Shown: positions 7,676-13,915 of the stretch, piece after piece
Layout: each line of letters opens with the position of its first letter
Position numbering within the stretch: position 1 is the first letter of the stretch
Source: a bacterium UBA2219
Lineage (GTDB): Bacteria > Desulfobacterota > Deferrimicrobia > Deferrimicrobiales > Deferrimicrobiaceae
NCBI GenBank assembly: GCA_002327765.1
Contig: DCUH01000090.1
Location: 1 to 28,625 of the forward strand
Direction: 5' to 3'
DNA length: 28,625 nt
Translations under genes and position numbers: made by a program
The notes under the pieces: generated by a model
Seen by the model: the letters and a program-made list of their open reading frames with translations, nothing else
Told to the model about the DNA's origin: nothing
Databases searched by the model: none

Positions 7676-8046
7676 TCGATCCACCGCATGGCGACCGGCC
7701 CGCCGCCAGGCCCCGTCGCCTCTACGCGCTCCACGTACCCGCGATCCTTCGCCTGGCACTTGAGGAAGAAGCAGACAGCCCAGGACTCACCGCGGCCGAT
7801 CGCCTCCTGCAGCTTGCTCTCCGCGAAGTCTTTGAGGGATTCCTTCACGTCCTGGACGGCCGCGGCGAACTCCCCGTCCGCCTCGGTCCACGCATAGAAG
7901 TGCCGGCGAGCGACCTTGGCGGCCTTGCACGCCGCGGTGATGTTCCCGGCCTTCTTGCCCAGCACCGTCAGGAAGCAGGCCTTGCTACGCGCCGTCTTCG
8001 CCGCACACGTCGCCGCCTTCTTCGGCTGTACGCGCTTTTCCTTCAT
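7672..8046 (-). CDS. Terminase small subunit-like protein
   Basis: The ATG at 8046 follows GGGAGGCGG and gives 124 residues. The N-terminus is basic (KEKRVQPKKAATCAAKTARSK). A helix-turn-helix segment follows, with LGKKAGNITAACKAAKVARR and HFYAWTEADGEFAAAV. The pattern 'G....A....gvs..tfy.W...d..F...v' is typical of small terminase subunits, which bind the packaging start site and load the large subunit. The C-terminal part (FLKCQAKDRGYVERVEATG) is also common in this family. It lies just downstream of an intrinsic terminator and overlaps the large subunit by four bases. No serious alternative is apparent. Confidence 0.82.
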   Translation of the reverse strand: MKEKRVQPKKAATCAAKTARSKACFLTVLGKKAGNITAACKAAKVARRHFYAWTEADGEFAAAVQDVKESLKDFAESKLQEAIGRGESWAVCFFLKCQAKDRGYVERVEATGPGGGPVAMRWIE

Positions 8047-8066
8047 GCCGCCTCCCGGTTGAAACG

Positions 8067-8091
8067 AAAAAGCCCCGCGAGGCGCGGGGCT
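8067..8091 (-). terminator. Intrinsic terminator between early genes and terminase
   Basis: The minus-strand RNA forms a 9-bp GC-rich stem AGCCCCGCG/CGCGGGGCU with a 3-base loop, followed by UUUUU. It stands after the last early leftward gene and 21 bases before the small terminase start. Late head genes must therefore be read by antitermination or from a promoter between 8046 and 8070, and no clear promoter is visible there. Confidence 0.8.
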
Positions 8092-8119
8092 CTGACAACA
8101 CGACCAATCTGCCAGAAAT

Positions 8120-8353
8120 CTACCCTCCGACGGGGGGGGTAGCAAGAGGGTTTTCCTGGTTGGCCCCATTTGGCCCCATTTGGCCGCATTTGCCACGTCG
8201 CCAGACGTCGATTTCAGAGCTCCAAGCTACCGGCGTTGACCCCTCCCACATCACCGGAATGCCCTTACAGGCCATCCGGCGCGCCGTCCGCACGGAAACG
8301 TCCAGATGCAGCGCGATCGATTTCCACCCCGACAACCAGCGGCCTCCCTGCAT
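8120..8353 (-). CDS. Small helix-turn-helix DNA-binding protein
   Basis: The 77-residue protein starts at an ATG preceded by GGGAGGGG, which overlaps the stop of the upstream gene. Its first 55 residues, with LSGWKSIALHLDVSVRTARR, then GIPV and later SSEIDVWRR, match the common small helix-turn-helix pattern 'sGWk.IA..L..SvrTaqRw....GlPV.......sEi..W'. Such proteins bind DNA as excisionase-like factors or local regulators. The C-terminal 20 residues (MGPNGANQENPLATPPVGG) look unstructured. It is the last gene before the terminator upstream of terminase, so a role in late-gene control is possible but not shown. Confidence 0.72.
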   Translation of the reverse strand: MQGGRWLSGWKSIALHLDVSVRTARRMACKGIPVMWEGSTPVAWSSEIDVWRRGKCGQMGPNGANQENPLATPPVGG

Positions 8354-8356
8354 CCG

Positions 8357-8785
8357 CTACCCCTCCCATTCCACGGGAATCAGCCCCGCCCGCAGCGCCC
8401 TGGCCATCCGCGCCAAATCTGCGCTGACCATCCCCCGCAGAGTCTTCGGCAGGACCGTGGTGCCGCAGGCGACACACGGCACCCGGCCCTTTCCGCCCAC
8501 GCCAACCCTCCCCAGACAGAGCGGGCACACCGGCCACTCCGGGATGCGATCCCACTCTTCCCCCGCCACGTCTTCGGAGGCCATCAGCCACGGCATCGCG
8601 TACCCGGTGCGGTCGTACCGCTCCACGACCAGGATCACGGACACCGCGTACACCAGCCGAAGGTTGCGCTCGTCGATCCGAACCGGTGCCGGAGGCTCTC
8701 TGGTCGGCAGAATCGTCCGGTACCCGTGCGTGTGGCGCATGTAGTCCACGGCCTCGTGGAGGTGGCGGCGCAGGGAGAGGGCCAT
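8357..8785 (-). CDS. Hypothetical phage protein with zinc ribbon (142 aa)
   Basis: The ATG at 8785 follows AGGGAG at 8 bases. The C-terminal half contains CPLC at about residues 86-89 and CVAC at about 103-106, a four-cysteine zinc ribbon. The N-terminal half is helical and basic, with a hydrophobic stretch LRLVYAVSVILVVERY that is more likely a buried strand than a membrane span. It sits in the leftward early operon among other small genes. A nucleic-acid-binding or regulatory role is plausible from the zinc ribbon; I do not recognise the family. Confidence 0.68.
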   Translation of the reverse strand: MALSLRRHLHEAVDYMRHTHGYRTILPTREPPAPVRIDERNLRLVYAVSVILVVERYDRTGYAMPWLMASEDVAGEEWDRIPEWPVCPLCLGRVGVGGKGRVPCVACGTTVLPKTLRGMVSADLARMARALRAGLIPVEWEG

Positions 8786-8790
8786 CTCGC

Positions 8791-9264
8791 CTACTCCCTG
8801 AACTTCCAGCAGCCGACACCCTCGCCGTACGGGATGCCGCTCCCGGCGGAATTGCCGCCGACGAAACCGACCAGAACGCGCCCTTCCGCGTCCGCCGTCG
8901 CCACACCCACGGCTTCCACGTCACGCCACTTCCTCGGCCGGTAGCCGAAGGAGACCTGCGCGCCGGTGACGTCCGCCGGCAAATCGCCGCCCATCACGAT
9001 CCGACGAAGGCGCTCCGTTGGCCCTTCGCCTGGGGCGCGCGGAACCGGATCCTGCGTACCCTCGTTGGAGACGCTCAGGTCCGCGACCTCGAAGGGCTGC
9101 AGCTGCGCGATCTCCTCCGGCGGCATCTCCGGCCCCGGCTCGGCCTCGCCGGCGGCTACCGCTTCCGCGACCTCCTCGAGCGGAGGCGGGACTTCATGCG
9201 GCGCCTGCGTCTCCACCGTCGGGCTCTCCGTTTCCTGCGTTTTCCGTTTCCTGCCTCTCGCCAT
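8791..9264 (-). CDS. Hypothetical phage protein, acidic N-terminal half (157 aa)
   Basis: I chose the ATG at 9264 because it follows AAAGGAG; an upstream in-frame ATG would lengthen the overlap with the preceding gene. Residues 1-60 are basic, then very acidic and Pro/Glu-rich, so probably disordered. The C-terminal half (VTGAQVSFGYRPRKWRDVEAV and SGIPYGEGVGCWKF) is beta-like and looks folded. No motif or family is recognised. It is part of the tightly packed leftward early operon. Confidence 0.65.
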   Translation of the reverse strand: MARGRKRKTQETESPTVETQAPHEVPPPLEEVAEAVAAGEAEPGPEMPPEEIAQLQPFEVADLSVSNEGTQDPVPRAPGEGPTERLRRIVMGGDLPADVTGAQVSFGYRPRKWRDVEAVGVATADAEGRVLVGFVGGNSAGSGIPYGEGVGCWKFRE

Positions 9265-9424
9265 CTCCGTCTCCTTTCGCGTCGGTTGGAATGCTCCCCT
9301 CCCCGTTGCAGCCATGACACACCGAGACGAACCTCTCGCCATCTCCGGCCAGTCGCGGAGGAAGATCGTGCGTCAGTTCTCCGCGCCCCTCACACCGGAT
9401 GCAGGTCCTACGTCGCGGGCGCAT
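9194..9424 (-). CDS. Small protein with DnaJ-type zinc motif
   Basis: The 76-residue frame begins MRPRRRTCIRCEGRGEL and later has CHGCNGEGS, that is, two CxxCxGxG motifs like those of the DnaJ cysteine-rich domain. This implies zinc binding. The C-terminal third is a low-complexity Gly/Asp/Glu tail that overlaps the start of the next gene by 71 bases, an unusually long overlap. The start overlaps the end of rusA by 17 bases. The two paired motifs make a real gene likely, but the exact 3' extent deserves caution. Confidence 0.55.
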   Translation of the reverse strand: MRPRRRTCIRCEGRGELTHDLPPRLAGDGERFVSVCHGCNGEGSIPTDAKGDGDGERQETENAGNGEPDGGDAGAA

Positions 9425-9824
9425 CTTGGGCCTCCCGGATCTCTATGACTACCCTCGGCAGTTCCCCGTACTGCTTTCGTAGGACTACACCAACGAGCTG
9501 TGAGTCGTCTCGCCACAGGATCCCGTTCAACCCATCCTCGATCCCCTTCACAAGGTTCGTGCAGTCGGGCTTCTTCACGTGATGTATAACCTTCTTTGGG
9601 AGGCTTTTCGGCCTCGGAAGATGGAAAACCACCTGCAGTTCCAGCGGCCCCTCGTGGATCTCCGGAACACCACCGAGCGCGGAGAGCACTTGCGCCTTGA
9701 CGTCCTGCTTCCAGCCCTTCGACTTCGCCGGATCGTAGGCCCGCACGAAATTCCCCGCCCTGGCGAACCGCGGGCGCCCCTGGGCGACGGGCGAGCCGTA
9801 GACGGTGAAGACGTGCCGGTTCAT
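9408..9824 (-). CDS. rusA: RusA-family Holliday junction resolvase
   Basis: The 138-residue protein shows the RusA pattern. An N-terminal strand with VYGSPVAQGRPRF leads to a conserved block KKPDCTNLVKGIEDGLNG around residues 84-101, then WRDDSQLVGV at 104-113. In E. coli RusA the metal-binding Asp residues lie in a 'D-x-D-N' motif and the downstream 'DD'. Here the first Asp (about 87) and the later pair (106-107) are present, but the second Asp of the first motif is Thr (about 89), as in some phage subfamilies. The enzyme cuts four-way DNA junctions to resolve recombination or replication intermediates before packaging. The ATG at 9824 overlaps a TGA (ATGA), which hints at coupling to an upstream micro-frame. 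Confidence 0.85.
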   Translation of the reverse strand: MNRHVFTVYGSPVAQGRPRFARAGNFVRAYDPAKSKGWKQDVKAQVLSALGGVPEIHEGPLELQVVFHLPRPKSLPKKVIHHVKKPDCTNLVKGIEDGLNGILWRDDSQLVGVVLRKQYGELPRVVIEIREAQDAPAT

Positions 9825-9883
9825 CTCGCCCCCGCTCCCTTCAGTGGCAGCACGATCTGCGCCAGATCGATCTGCACGTTCAC
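9821..9883 (-). other. 20-codon micro-frame in phase with the preceding gene
   Basis: A GTG at 9883 opens a 20-residue frame, MNVQIDLAQIVLPLKGAGAR, whose TGA overlaps the rusA ATG. It is in the same frame as the upstream gene and separated from it by a single TAG at 9890-9892. It could be a leader peptide coupling rusA translation, or the real tail of the upstream protein behind an amber codon. Confidence 0.3.
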
Positions 9884-9889
9884 GACCCG

Positions 9890-10045
9890 CTACTGGAACC
9901 TGATCAGCTCGCCGATGCGCTCGATGCCAACTGCCGTCGGCTCGAACTCGAACAGGATCCTCGCCTTGAGCTTGGCGTCCTCCGTCCCGGGGTACTCGGT
10001 GATCACGTCGACCTTCTTCACGCTGCCGTCGAATTTCACTCCCAT
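9890..10045 (-). CDS. Small hypothetical phage protein (51 aa)
   Basis: The ATG at 10045 is preceded by an AGGAGG site. The 51-residue product MGVKFDGSVKKVDVITEYPG... is charged and beta-like, and ends at an amber codon after IGELIRFQ. The protein is soluble and unrecognised. It lies between the replication protein gene and rusA, in the same direction. The frame continues for 22 more sense codons after the TAG, so the true length may be 51 or about 74 residues if the stop is suppressed or is a mutation. Confidence 0.6.
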   Translation of the reverse strand: MGVKFDGSVKKVDVITEYPGTEDAKLKARILFEFEPTAVGIERIGELIRFQ

Positions 10046-10089
10046 TCGATCCTCCTTTTTTTTTGTTCTGTGTGTTTTGCAAACTACGG

Positions 10090-10878
10090 TCAGCCCGCCC
10101 GTGCGTCCTGCTTTCGCGCCCGCTCCTGGAATTCTTTCCGGAGCCAGTTGCCGTAGAATTTTTTCAAGTCGGATCGTCGTCGTCGTGGATTCTCCACGAG
10201 CCAGGTGCATGCCGCGAAGAGAAGGGCGTCGATCTCCATCGCCCCGTTGTAGAAATTTCTCCATTCCTGCGTCTGGGCCGGATCGTCGATCATGGCGTTG
10301 TAGTGGTCTTTGACCTGCCGGATGTAGTCATCGTCCGAAACTCTTGCGGCGGTGGGCTCCCCTCCCGTTCCAGTTCCCGTTCCAGTTCCAGTTCCAGTTC
10401 CAGTTCCTTGCTTCGGAGGGGGTTCGATGCCCGTATCGATGCCCGTATCGATGCCCGTATCGATAGGGATGTCTATGGTGTACGGGATGGAATAGTAAGT
10501 AGCGAAATCTGCTACGATTTTAAGTTTCGGTAGCGATCGCAAGATGTTCATGATTCCGGAAATCTGCTTGGAGTTGCCCGGAACGTGGCTCGGATCGTTC
10601 TTGAGGCCCTTCACGATCCATAAAATGGGCCTTTCATACCGTATCCACTTGGCATCGATGAGGGCATGGATGCCCGCATCGATGCCCCTTCTGCTGGCGT
10701 TCGGCATACGCTCATATAGGGTCGAGTGATAGTGCGGGAAGATGCACGGGAAGTTGCAGTCCTTTGAGGTGCGCAGGCAGAAAAACACCGCCTGCGTCAC
10801 CGGGTCGAACGCCTGGAATTCCGGGTCGTCCCAAATCGCGGAATATACCGATCGGTACGAGCCTTTTTCTCCGGCCAT
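10090..10878 (-). CDS. Phage replication initiation protein with repeat-encoded linker
   Basis: The ATG at 10878 follows GGGGAGAG. The N-terminal 110 residues (SVYSAIWDDPEFQAFDPVTQ, then AVFFCLRTSKDCN) have the pattern of winged-helix replisome-organiser proteins that bind the phage origin, comparable in role to lambda O. Residues about 137-170 are a linker made by two DNA repeats: three copies of a 12-mer encoding DTGI and seven copies of a hexamer encoding Gly-Thr. The C-terminal part (VKDHYNAMIDDPAQTQEWRN) is helical and basic at its end, and may contact the helicase. The gene immediately upstream encodes a DnaB-like helicase, which supports a replication role. The family assignment is moderate. 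Confidence 0.65.
   Translation of the reverse strand: MAGEKGSYRSVYSAIWDDPEFQAFDPVTQAVFFCLRTSKDCNFPCIFPHYHSTLYERMPNASRRGIDAGIHALIDAKWIRYERPILWIVKGLKNDPSHVPGNSKQISGIMNILRSLPKLKIVADFATYYSIPYTIDIPIDTGIDTGIDTGIEPPPKQGTGTGTGTGTGTGTGGEPTAARVSDDDYIRQVKDHYNAMIDDPAQTQEWRNFYNGAMEIDALLFAACTWLVENPRRRRSDLKKFYGNWLRKEFQERARKQDARAG
10364..10405. repeat. Tandem hexamer repeat, 7 units, coding Gly-Thr
   Basis: Seven units of CCMGTT on the plus strand (CCCGTT, CCAGTT, CCCGTT, then four CCAGTT) lie inside the replication gene and encode alternating Gly-Thr. Two units differ by A to C. A hexamer repeat keeps the frame, so copy number can vary without truncating the protein. Confidence 0.9.
10425..10460. repeat. 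Tandem 12-base repeat, 3 units, coding Asp-Thr-Gly-Ile
   Basis: Three identical copies of CGATGCCCGTAT follow one another and encode DTGI-type repeats in the replication gene, just upstream of the hexamer array in the reading direction. Replication slippage would lengthen or shorten the linker by four residues. Confidence 0.9.
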
Positions 10879-10889
10879 TTATCTCTCCC

Positions 10890-11876
10890 CTACCGCATGC
10901 GCCTGTTGTTGGTTTTCACGGGGAACTGCCGCTCGTAGTCCGCCACCGTCGACGGGGTGAACGACCGCCTGAAGCCGGCGTAGTGGACGTACCGCTTCCC
11001 GCCCATGGTCCACCGGGGCTTGCCCGAAAGGACGTACCCGACGGGATGCCGGGACTGCTCCTCGTTCCCCGTGAGCGGGTGATGCAGGATGAACGTGTCG
11101 GAGGCCACCTGGGTGATGGCGCCGGACCCAAGGACACTGTGTGCGGTCGGTCCCGGCTCTGTGTCGTCCCTGTCCGGCTTGCGGAGGTGCGCGATCGCCA
11201 GGATCGGGATCTCGAGCTCCTGGGAGAGCCCCTTCAGCGCCTTGGCCACCATGCGCTCCACCTCGTAGGAGTCGCGCCCGGAGGTGGTCAGGTATGAGAA
11301 GTTGTCGATGATCACAACGTCGATCTTGTCGCGCCGCACGGTGTCGCAGATGATCTCGAGGGTCTCCTTCCAGCCCTTGTCCCGCTCGGGCTCGAAGAAC
11401 CGGTATCCCGTGGGCTGAATGGTGGCGTATGCGGCGGTGAAGTCAGCCTCGTCCAGGCCGGTTTTCCCGAGCACGTGCTCCGCCACGACCTCGAAGGTCT
11501 CCTCGGCGGTCAGCTCCATGCACACGTTCCAGATCCGGACGCCCCGCTGCGCCATCGGCCAGGTCAAGTTGACGAGGAACGAGGTCTTCCCCGTCCCCTG
11601 GTATCCGGCGAAGCAGTAGAGGTTCGCTCGGCGGAACGGCCCCGCCCACTCGTCCCACCAGTCGATGCCCGTAGGGATGGCCTTGATCCCCCGCTGCTTC
11701 TGGAGCGCGATCTTCTCGTAGACGTACTCGGCGGTGAGGGCCTTGGAGAACTTCTCCCGGATGCCGTCCAAAGTCCGGAGGTAGTCCCGGTCCTCGCGCA
11801 TCCTCTGGCGGATGCGTTCCTTCTCCTCGTCGATGGACAGGATCGGGCTTGCGTGCGGCAGCCCAGGCTCAGCCAA
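10890..11876 (-). CDS. DnaB-like replicative helicase (RecA-fold ATPase)
   Basis: The start is TTG at 11876, placed 4 bases after GGAGGGG. The 328-residue protein has a charged helical N-terminal 60 residues and then a DnaB-type C-terminal domain. It shows GIDWWDEWAGPFRRANLYCF (about 70-89), Walker A GYQGTGKT (91-98), Walker B DVVIIDN (186-192), the segment ILAIAHLRKPDR (about 225) and GSGAITQVASDTFIL (about 250). It lacks the usual DnaB N-terminal primase-interaction domain, so it is shorter than a full DnaB. It may unwind the phage origin, or work as a loader for host DnaB in the way lambda P does. The neighbouring origin-binding-type gene supports replication. Confidence 0.82.
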   Translation of the reverse strand: MAEPGLPHASPILSIDEEKERIRQRMREDRDYLRTLDGIREKFSKALTAEYVYEKIALQKQRGIKAIPTGIDWWDEWAGPFRRANLYCFAGYQGTGKTSFLVNLTWPMAQRGVRIWNVCMELTAEETFEVVAEHVLGKTGLDEADFTAAYATIQPTGYRFFEPERDKGWKETLEIICDTVRRDKIDVVIIDNFSYLTTSGRDSYEVERMVAKALKGLSQELEIPILAIAHLRKPDRDDTEPGPTAHSVLGSGAITQVASDTFILHHPLTGNEEQSRHPVGYVLSGKPRWTMGGKRYVHYAGFRRSFTPSTVADYERQFPVKTNNRRMR

Positions 11877-11897
11877 TGCGCCCCTCCTTCGGGTCCA

Positions 11898-12071
11898 TCA
11901 CAGCCCCAGATATTTCGTCAATTCGCGGATGGCATCCTCGTATTCCACCGGAGGAAGGTCTTCGAGAAGGCGCTTCCCCGCTTCATAGTCCCGAAAAGAT
12001 CGGGAGTTCTTCCTGAACCGCTTCGCGAGGCGGGCCCGCAGCTGGGCAACGTGCTCTACTCTCCCTTGCAT
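11898..12071 (-). CDS. Small basic hypothetical protein (57 aa)
   Basis: The frame runs from an ATG at 12071 to TGA and encodes MQGRVEHVAQLRARLAKRFR... ending in IRELTKYLGL. It is Arg/Lys/Leu-rich in the first half and helical throughout. It overlaps the upstream gene by 16 bases and ends 21 bases before the helicase TTG, as expected for a gene in this packed operon. An upstream GGAG at about 12 bases is a weak ribosome site. No family recognised. Confidence 0.6.
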   Translation of the reverse strand: MQGRVEHVAQLRARLAKRFRKNSRSFRDYEAGKRLLEDLPPVEYEDAIRELTKYLGL

Positions 12072-12250
12072 TCCGCAGCCTGCTCCAGATACTCCGTCGC
12101 CCGGTCTTTCCCGCGCAAGTGCTGATCGATGCGCCGTTCCATCTCGGCTCGATCCAGCTCCTGGTCGAGGGCGTCCAGCCGCCGACTCGTCTCGTAATCC
12201 GCCACGATGTTCCGGTGGTACCAGGCCTTCAACCGATCGATCACTCGCAT
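12056..12250 (-). CDS. Small helical hypothetical protein (64 aa)
   Basis: The frame starts at ATG 12250, overlapping the previous stop by ten bases. The product MRVIDRLKAWYHRNIVADYE... is highly charged, with DALDQELDRAEMERRIDQHL predicting a coiled-coil helix. It probably forms a dimer. No function is evident. Confidence 0.65.
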   Translation of the reverse strand: MRVIDRLKAWYHRNIVADYETSRRLDALDQELDRAEMERRIDQHLRGKDRATEYLEQAAECKGE

Positions 12251-12561
12251 GGCTCCTCCACCTGGATGTACCGCGTCCCCCGCTGCCCCTGGCCCATGGT
12301 CCAGCTGTCGGGGTCGATGATGTAGTAGACGACCTCGGGCTCGTTCACGCCGTCTTCCTCCGACACGTCTCCCGCCTCCGCCGCCACCGCCGACTCGTAC
12401 GCCTGGCGGGCCCGCTCCTGAAGGTGCGGCGAGGCGTCGTTGTAGGGGATCCAGCCCGTGCTCCCATCGGGATTCCGGTAGACGATGAAGAAGGGTTCCT
12501 CGGCGACATACCTGTAACCGACGACCCAGGGGTTCTCTGATTCCAGGAGGAGGCGGGTCAT
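12241..12561 (-). CDS. Hypothetical phage protein (106 aa)
   Basis: The ATG at 12561 overlaps the stop of the upstream gene (ATGA). The N-terminal half (PWVVGYRYVAEEPFFIVYRN) is beta-like and aromatic-rich, with GWIPYNDASPHLQERARQAY leading into a helix. The C-terminal part is acidic and ends in GTRYIQVEEPCE. No known domain is recognised. It is part of the leftward early operon between the CII-like gene and the helicase. Confidence 0.68.
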   Translation of the reverse strand: MTRLLLESENPWVVGYRYVAEEPFFIVYRNPDGSTGWIPYNDASPHLQERARQAYESAVAAEAGDVSEEDGVNEPEVVYYIIDPDSWTMGQGQRGTRYIQVEEPCE

Positions 12562-13208
12562 GTGACCGCCCTCAGCGTCTCGATGGCGCGGTCGATCTGG
12601 TCCCGCCTGGCCTCCAGCGCCTTGATCGCGGCGTCGATCGCGCCGCCCTCGCCCGGCACGGGGTCGGCGTCCTTCGCCTCAGGAGCGGCGGCCGCCTTCC
12701 TCGGCGCGACCTTCTTCTCGGGAGGCCTCCTCGGGGGATACGTCTCCCCGGCCCATGGGTCCGGCTGGTCGGGGAGCGCGTACATGTTCCGGCTGCCCTT
12801 CGGCCAGATCTTGATCTTGCCCTCGGCCTCGAGTTCCTTGGCGATCGCGGAGAGCTCTTCCGTCTTGATGTGGGTGTACTGCATGATCCGGGACTGCGTG
12901 CAGGACTTGGTATTCCGGATCTTGGCAAAGACCTGCTCCTTCTTGTTCGTGGCCACGAGCGGCTCCTTTTCCTCGATGGATGCTGGTTTCGGGAGGTTTC
13001 TGCCCGAGCCCGGCGGCAGCTTGCCGCCGAAACACGACGGGGGAATGGCGATCCTCTCTGGCGGCTTGGCCGCCTCGAGGCGCTTGACGCGCATCGGGCA
13101 GGAATAGCAGAGATTCTCGTCGTAGGGCCGCGTCATGCCGGCCTCGCGCTGCCGCATCAGCGACAGGCAGGCCACCTGGCGGCCGGGAGCGGCAAATTCG
13201 CAGGTCAT
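12558..13208 (-). CDS. Hypothetical protein with cysteine cluster and winged helix
   Basis: The ATG at 13208 overlaps the upstream TGA. The N-terminal 45 residues contain CEF, an isolated Cys at 14 and LCYSCPMR, probably a zinc or metal site. Residues about 90-145, with KEQVFAKIRNTKSCTQSRIM, then TEELSAIAKELEAEGKIKIW and a wing NMYAL, have the pattern of a winged-helix DNA-binding domain. A Pro/Lys/Ala-rich linker follows, then a C-terminal helix with AIDAAIKALEARRDQIDRAI that should form a coiled coil. This architecture suggests a DNA-binding early protein, perhaps involved in replication or late regulation. The assignment rests on pattern, not on a recognised family. Confidence 0.65.
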   Translation of the reverse strand: MTCEFAAPGRQVACLSLMRQREAGMTRPYDENLCYSCPMRVKRLEAAKPPERIAIPPSCFGGKLPPGSGRNLPKPASIEEKEPLVATNKKEQVFAKIRNTKSCTQSRIMQYTHIKTEELSAIAKELEAEGKIKIWPKGSRNMYALPDQPDPWAGETYPPRRPPEKKVAPRKAAAAPEAKDADPVPGEGGAIDAAIKALEARRDQIDRAIETLRAVT

Positions 13209-13585
13209 CGTCGCGCTCTCTTGAGTTCCTCCAGCAGCTTCGCGGTTTCCTTCTGCTGTTCCTCGAGGCGGGCCAGGAGGACCTCCCTCCGGTCCTCCCG
13301 GGGAAGCAGCTTCGCCGCGTGGTACTTCCGCATCAGAATCCCCTTCTCCCCCAGGGCGTCAGCCAGGCGATCATATTCATCCGCGCTGAGCTTCGCCGAA
13401 TCGCCGTGGAGCTTCATGGTGAGGAGCTGCGTGGACATCCCCATGCGGAACGCGATTTCTTTATGCTGCAAGCCGCTGTTCTCGACGCAGTGGTGCGCGG
13501 CTTCCGTGGAACACGAGAACTCCCGCGGATCGGCTTCCCGTGCGGGTTCGAAGGAGATGGTGTACTGATGAATTTCCCTCTTCAC
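13205..13585 (-). CDS. CII-like phage regulator (helix-turn-helix)
   Basis: The gene starts with GTG at 13585 after an AGGAGG site. Residues about 27-75, with AAHHCVENSGLQHKEIAFRM, GMSTQLLTMKLHGD and LSADEYDRLADALGEKGIL, form a helix-turn-helix of the lambda CII / XRE kind. The C-terminal 40 residues are a charged helix (REVLLARLEEQQKETAKLLE) likely to oligomerise. It is placed directly after the Cro-like gene and its terminator, the place of cII in lambdoid phages. A role as activator of repressor establishment or integration is inferred from position; no matching activator site was identified. Confidence 0.65.
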   Translation of the reverse strand: MKREIHQYTISFEPAREADPREFSCSTEAAHHCVENSGLQHKEIAFRMGMSTQLLTMKLHGDSAKLSADEYDRLADALGEKGILMRKYHAAKLLPREDRREVLLARLEEQQKETAKLLEELKRARR

Positions 13586-13653
13586 GCCGCCCTCCTGTCT
13601 CCCTGAGCCGGGAGCTTTAACCGAATTAAAGGTCGGTAAAAAGGAACCGAGAT

Positions 13654-13683
13654 AAAAAAAGAGGCGATGGAGACCACCGCCTC
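13654..13683 (-). terminator. Intrinsic terminator after the cro-like gene
   Basis: The minus-strand RNA forms a 10-bp stem GAGGCGGUGG/CCAUCGCCUC (one G-U pair) with a UCU loop, followed by seven U residues. The stem covers the stop codon of the cro-like gene. Position and form match the lambda tR1 terminator between cro and cII, which limits early transcription until antitermination. Confidence 0.85.
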
Positions 13684-13894
13684 ATTCGCTGGCCGCCTTC
13701 CGATACTTCGGGTGCTTGAGCTCGAGGAAGGTCACCGCCCCGCCGGTCTCATCTTCTATCCGCGCAGCAAGGTCGTCGGACGCCGCCTTCTCCCCACTCT
13801 CGATCTCGGAGATGAAGGACTGCGAGGTGCCGACGCGGTCCGCGAGAGCCTTCTGGGTCACCCCTTCGCGGGTTCTCCATTCGTCCAATTTCAT
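13682..13894 (-). CDS. Cro-like XRE-family repressor
   Basis: The ATG at 13894 follows GGAGG at 7 bases. The 70-residue protein is almost entirely one XRE helix-turn-helix domain: MKLDEWRTREGVTQKALADR, then VGTSQSFISEIESGEKAASD. It is divergent from the CI-like gene and is read from a promoter whose spacer is occupied by an operator. Size, direction and position all match Cro, the early repressor that favours lytic growth. Its own stop lies inside the terminator stem, so translation to the end could compete with hairpin formation. Confidence 0.85.
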   Translation of the reverse strand: MKLDEWRTREGVTQKALADRVGTSQSFISEIESGEKAASDDLAARIEDETGGAVTFLELKHPKYRKAASE

Positions 13895-13915
13895 GGGGCC
13901 ACCTCCTGCTCAAAT

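Noticed and set aside
1..8046. Diversity-generating retroelement, as in the BPP-1 relatives suggested by the Bbp19-like gene
   Set aside because: No reverse transcriptase motif or template/variable repeat pair was seen in the window; it could only be outside the left edge.
10364..10460. Possible CRISPR array
   Set aside because: The units are 6 and 12 bases, directly adjacent with no spacers, and lie in frame inside a coding region.
13618..13645. Inverted repeats TTTAA-N5-TTAAA and TTAACCGA/TCGGTAA as a possible CII or operator site
   Set aside because: Short AT-rich repeats of low information, with no second copy and no promoter at a fitting distance.
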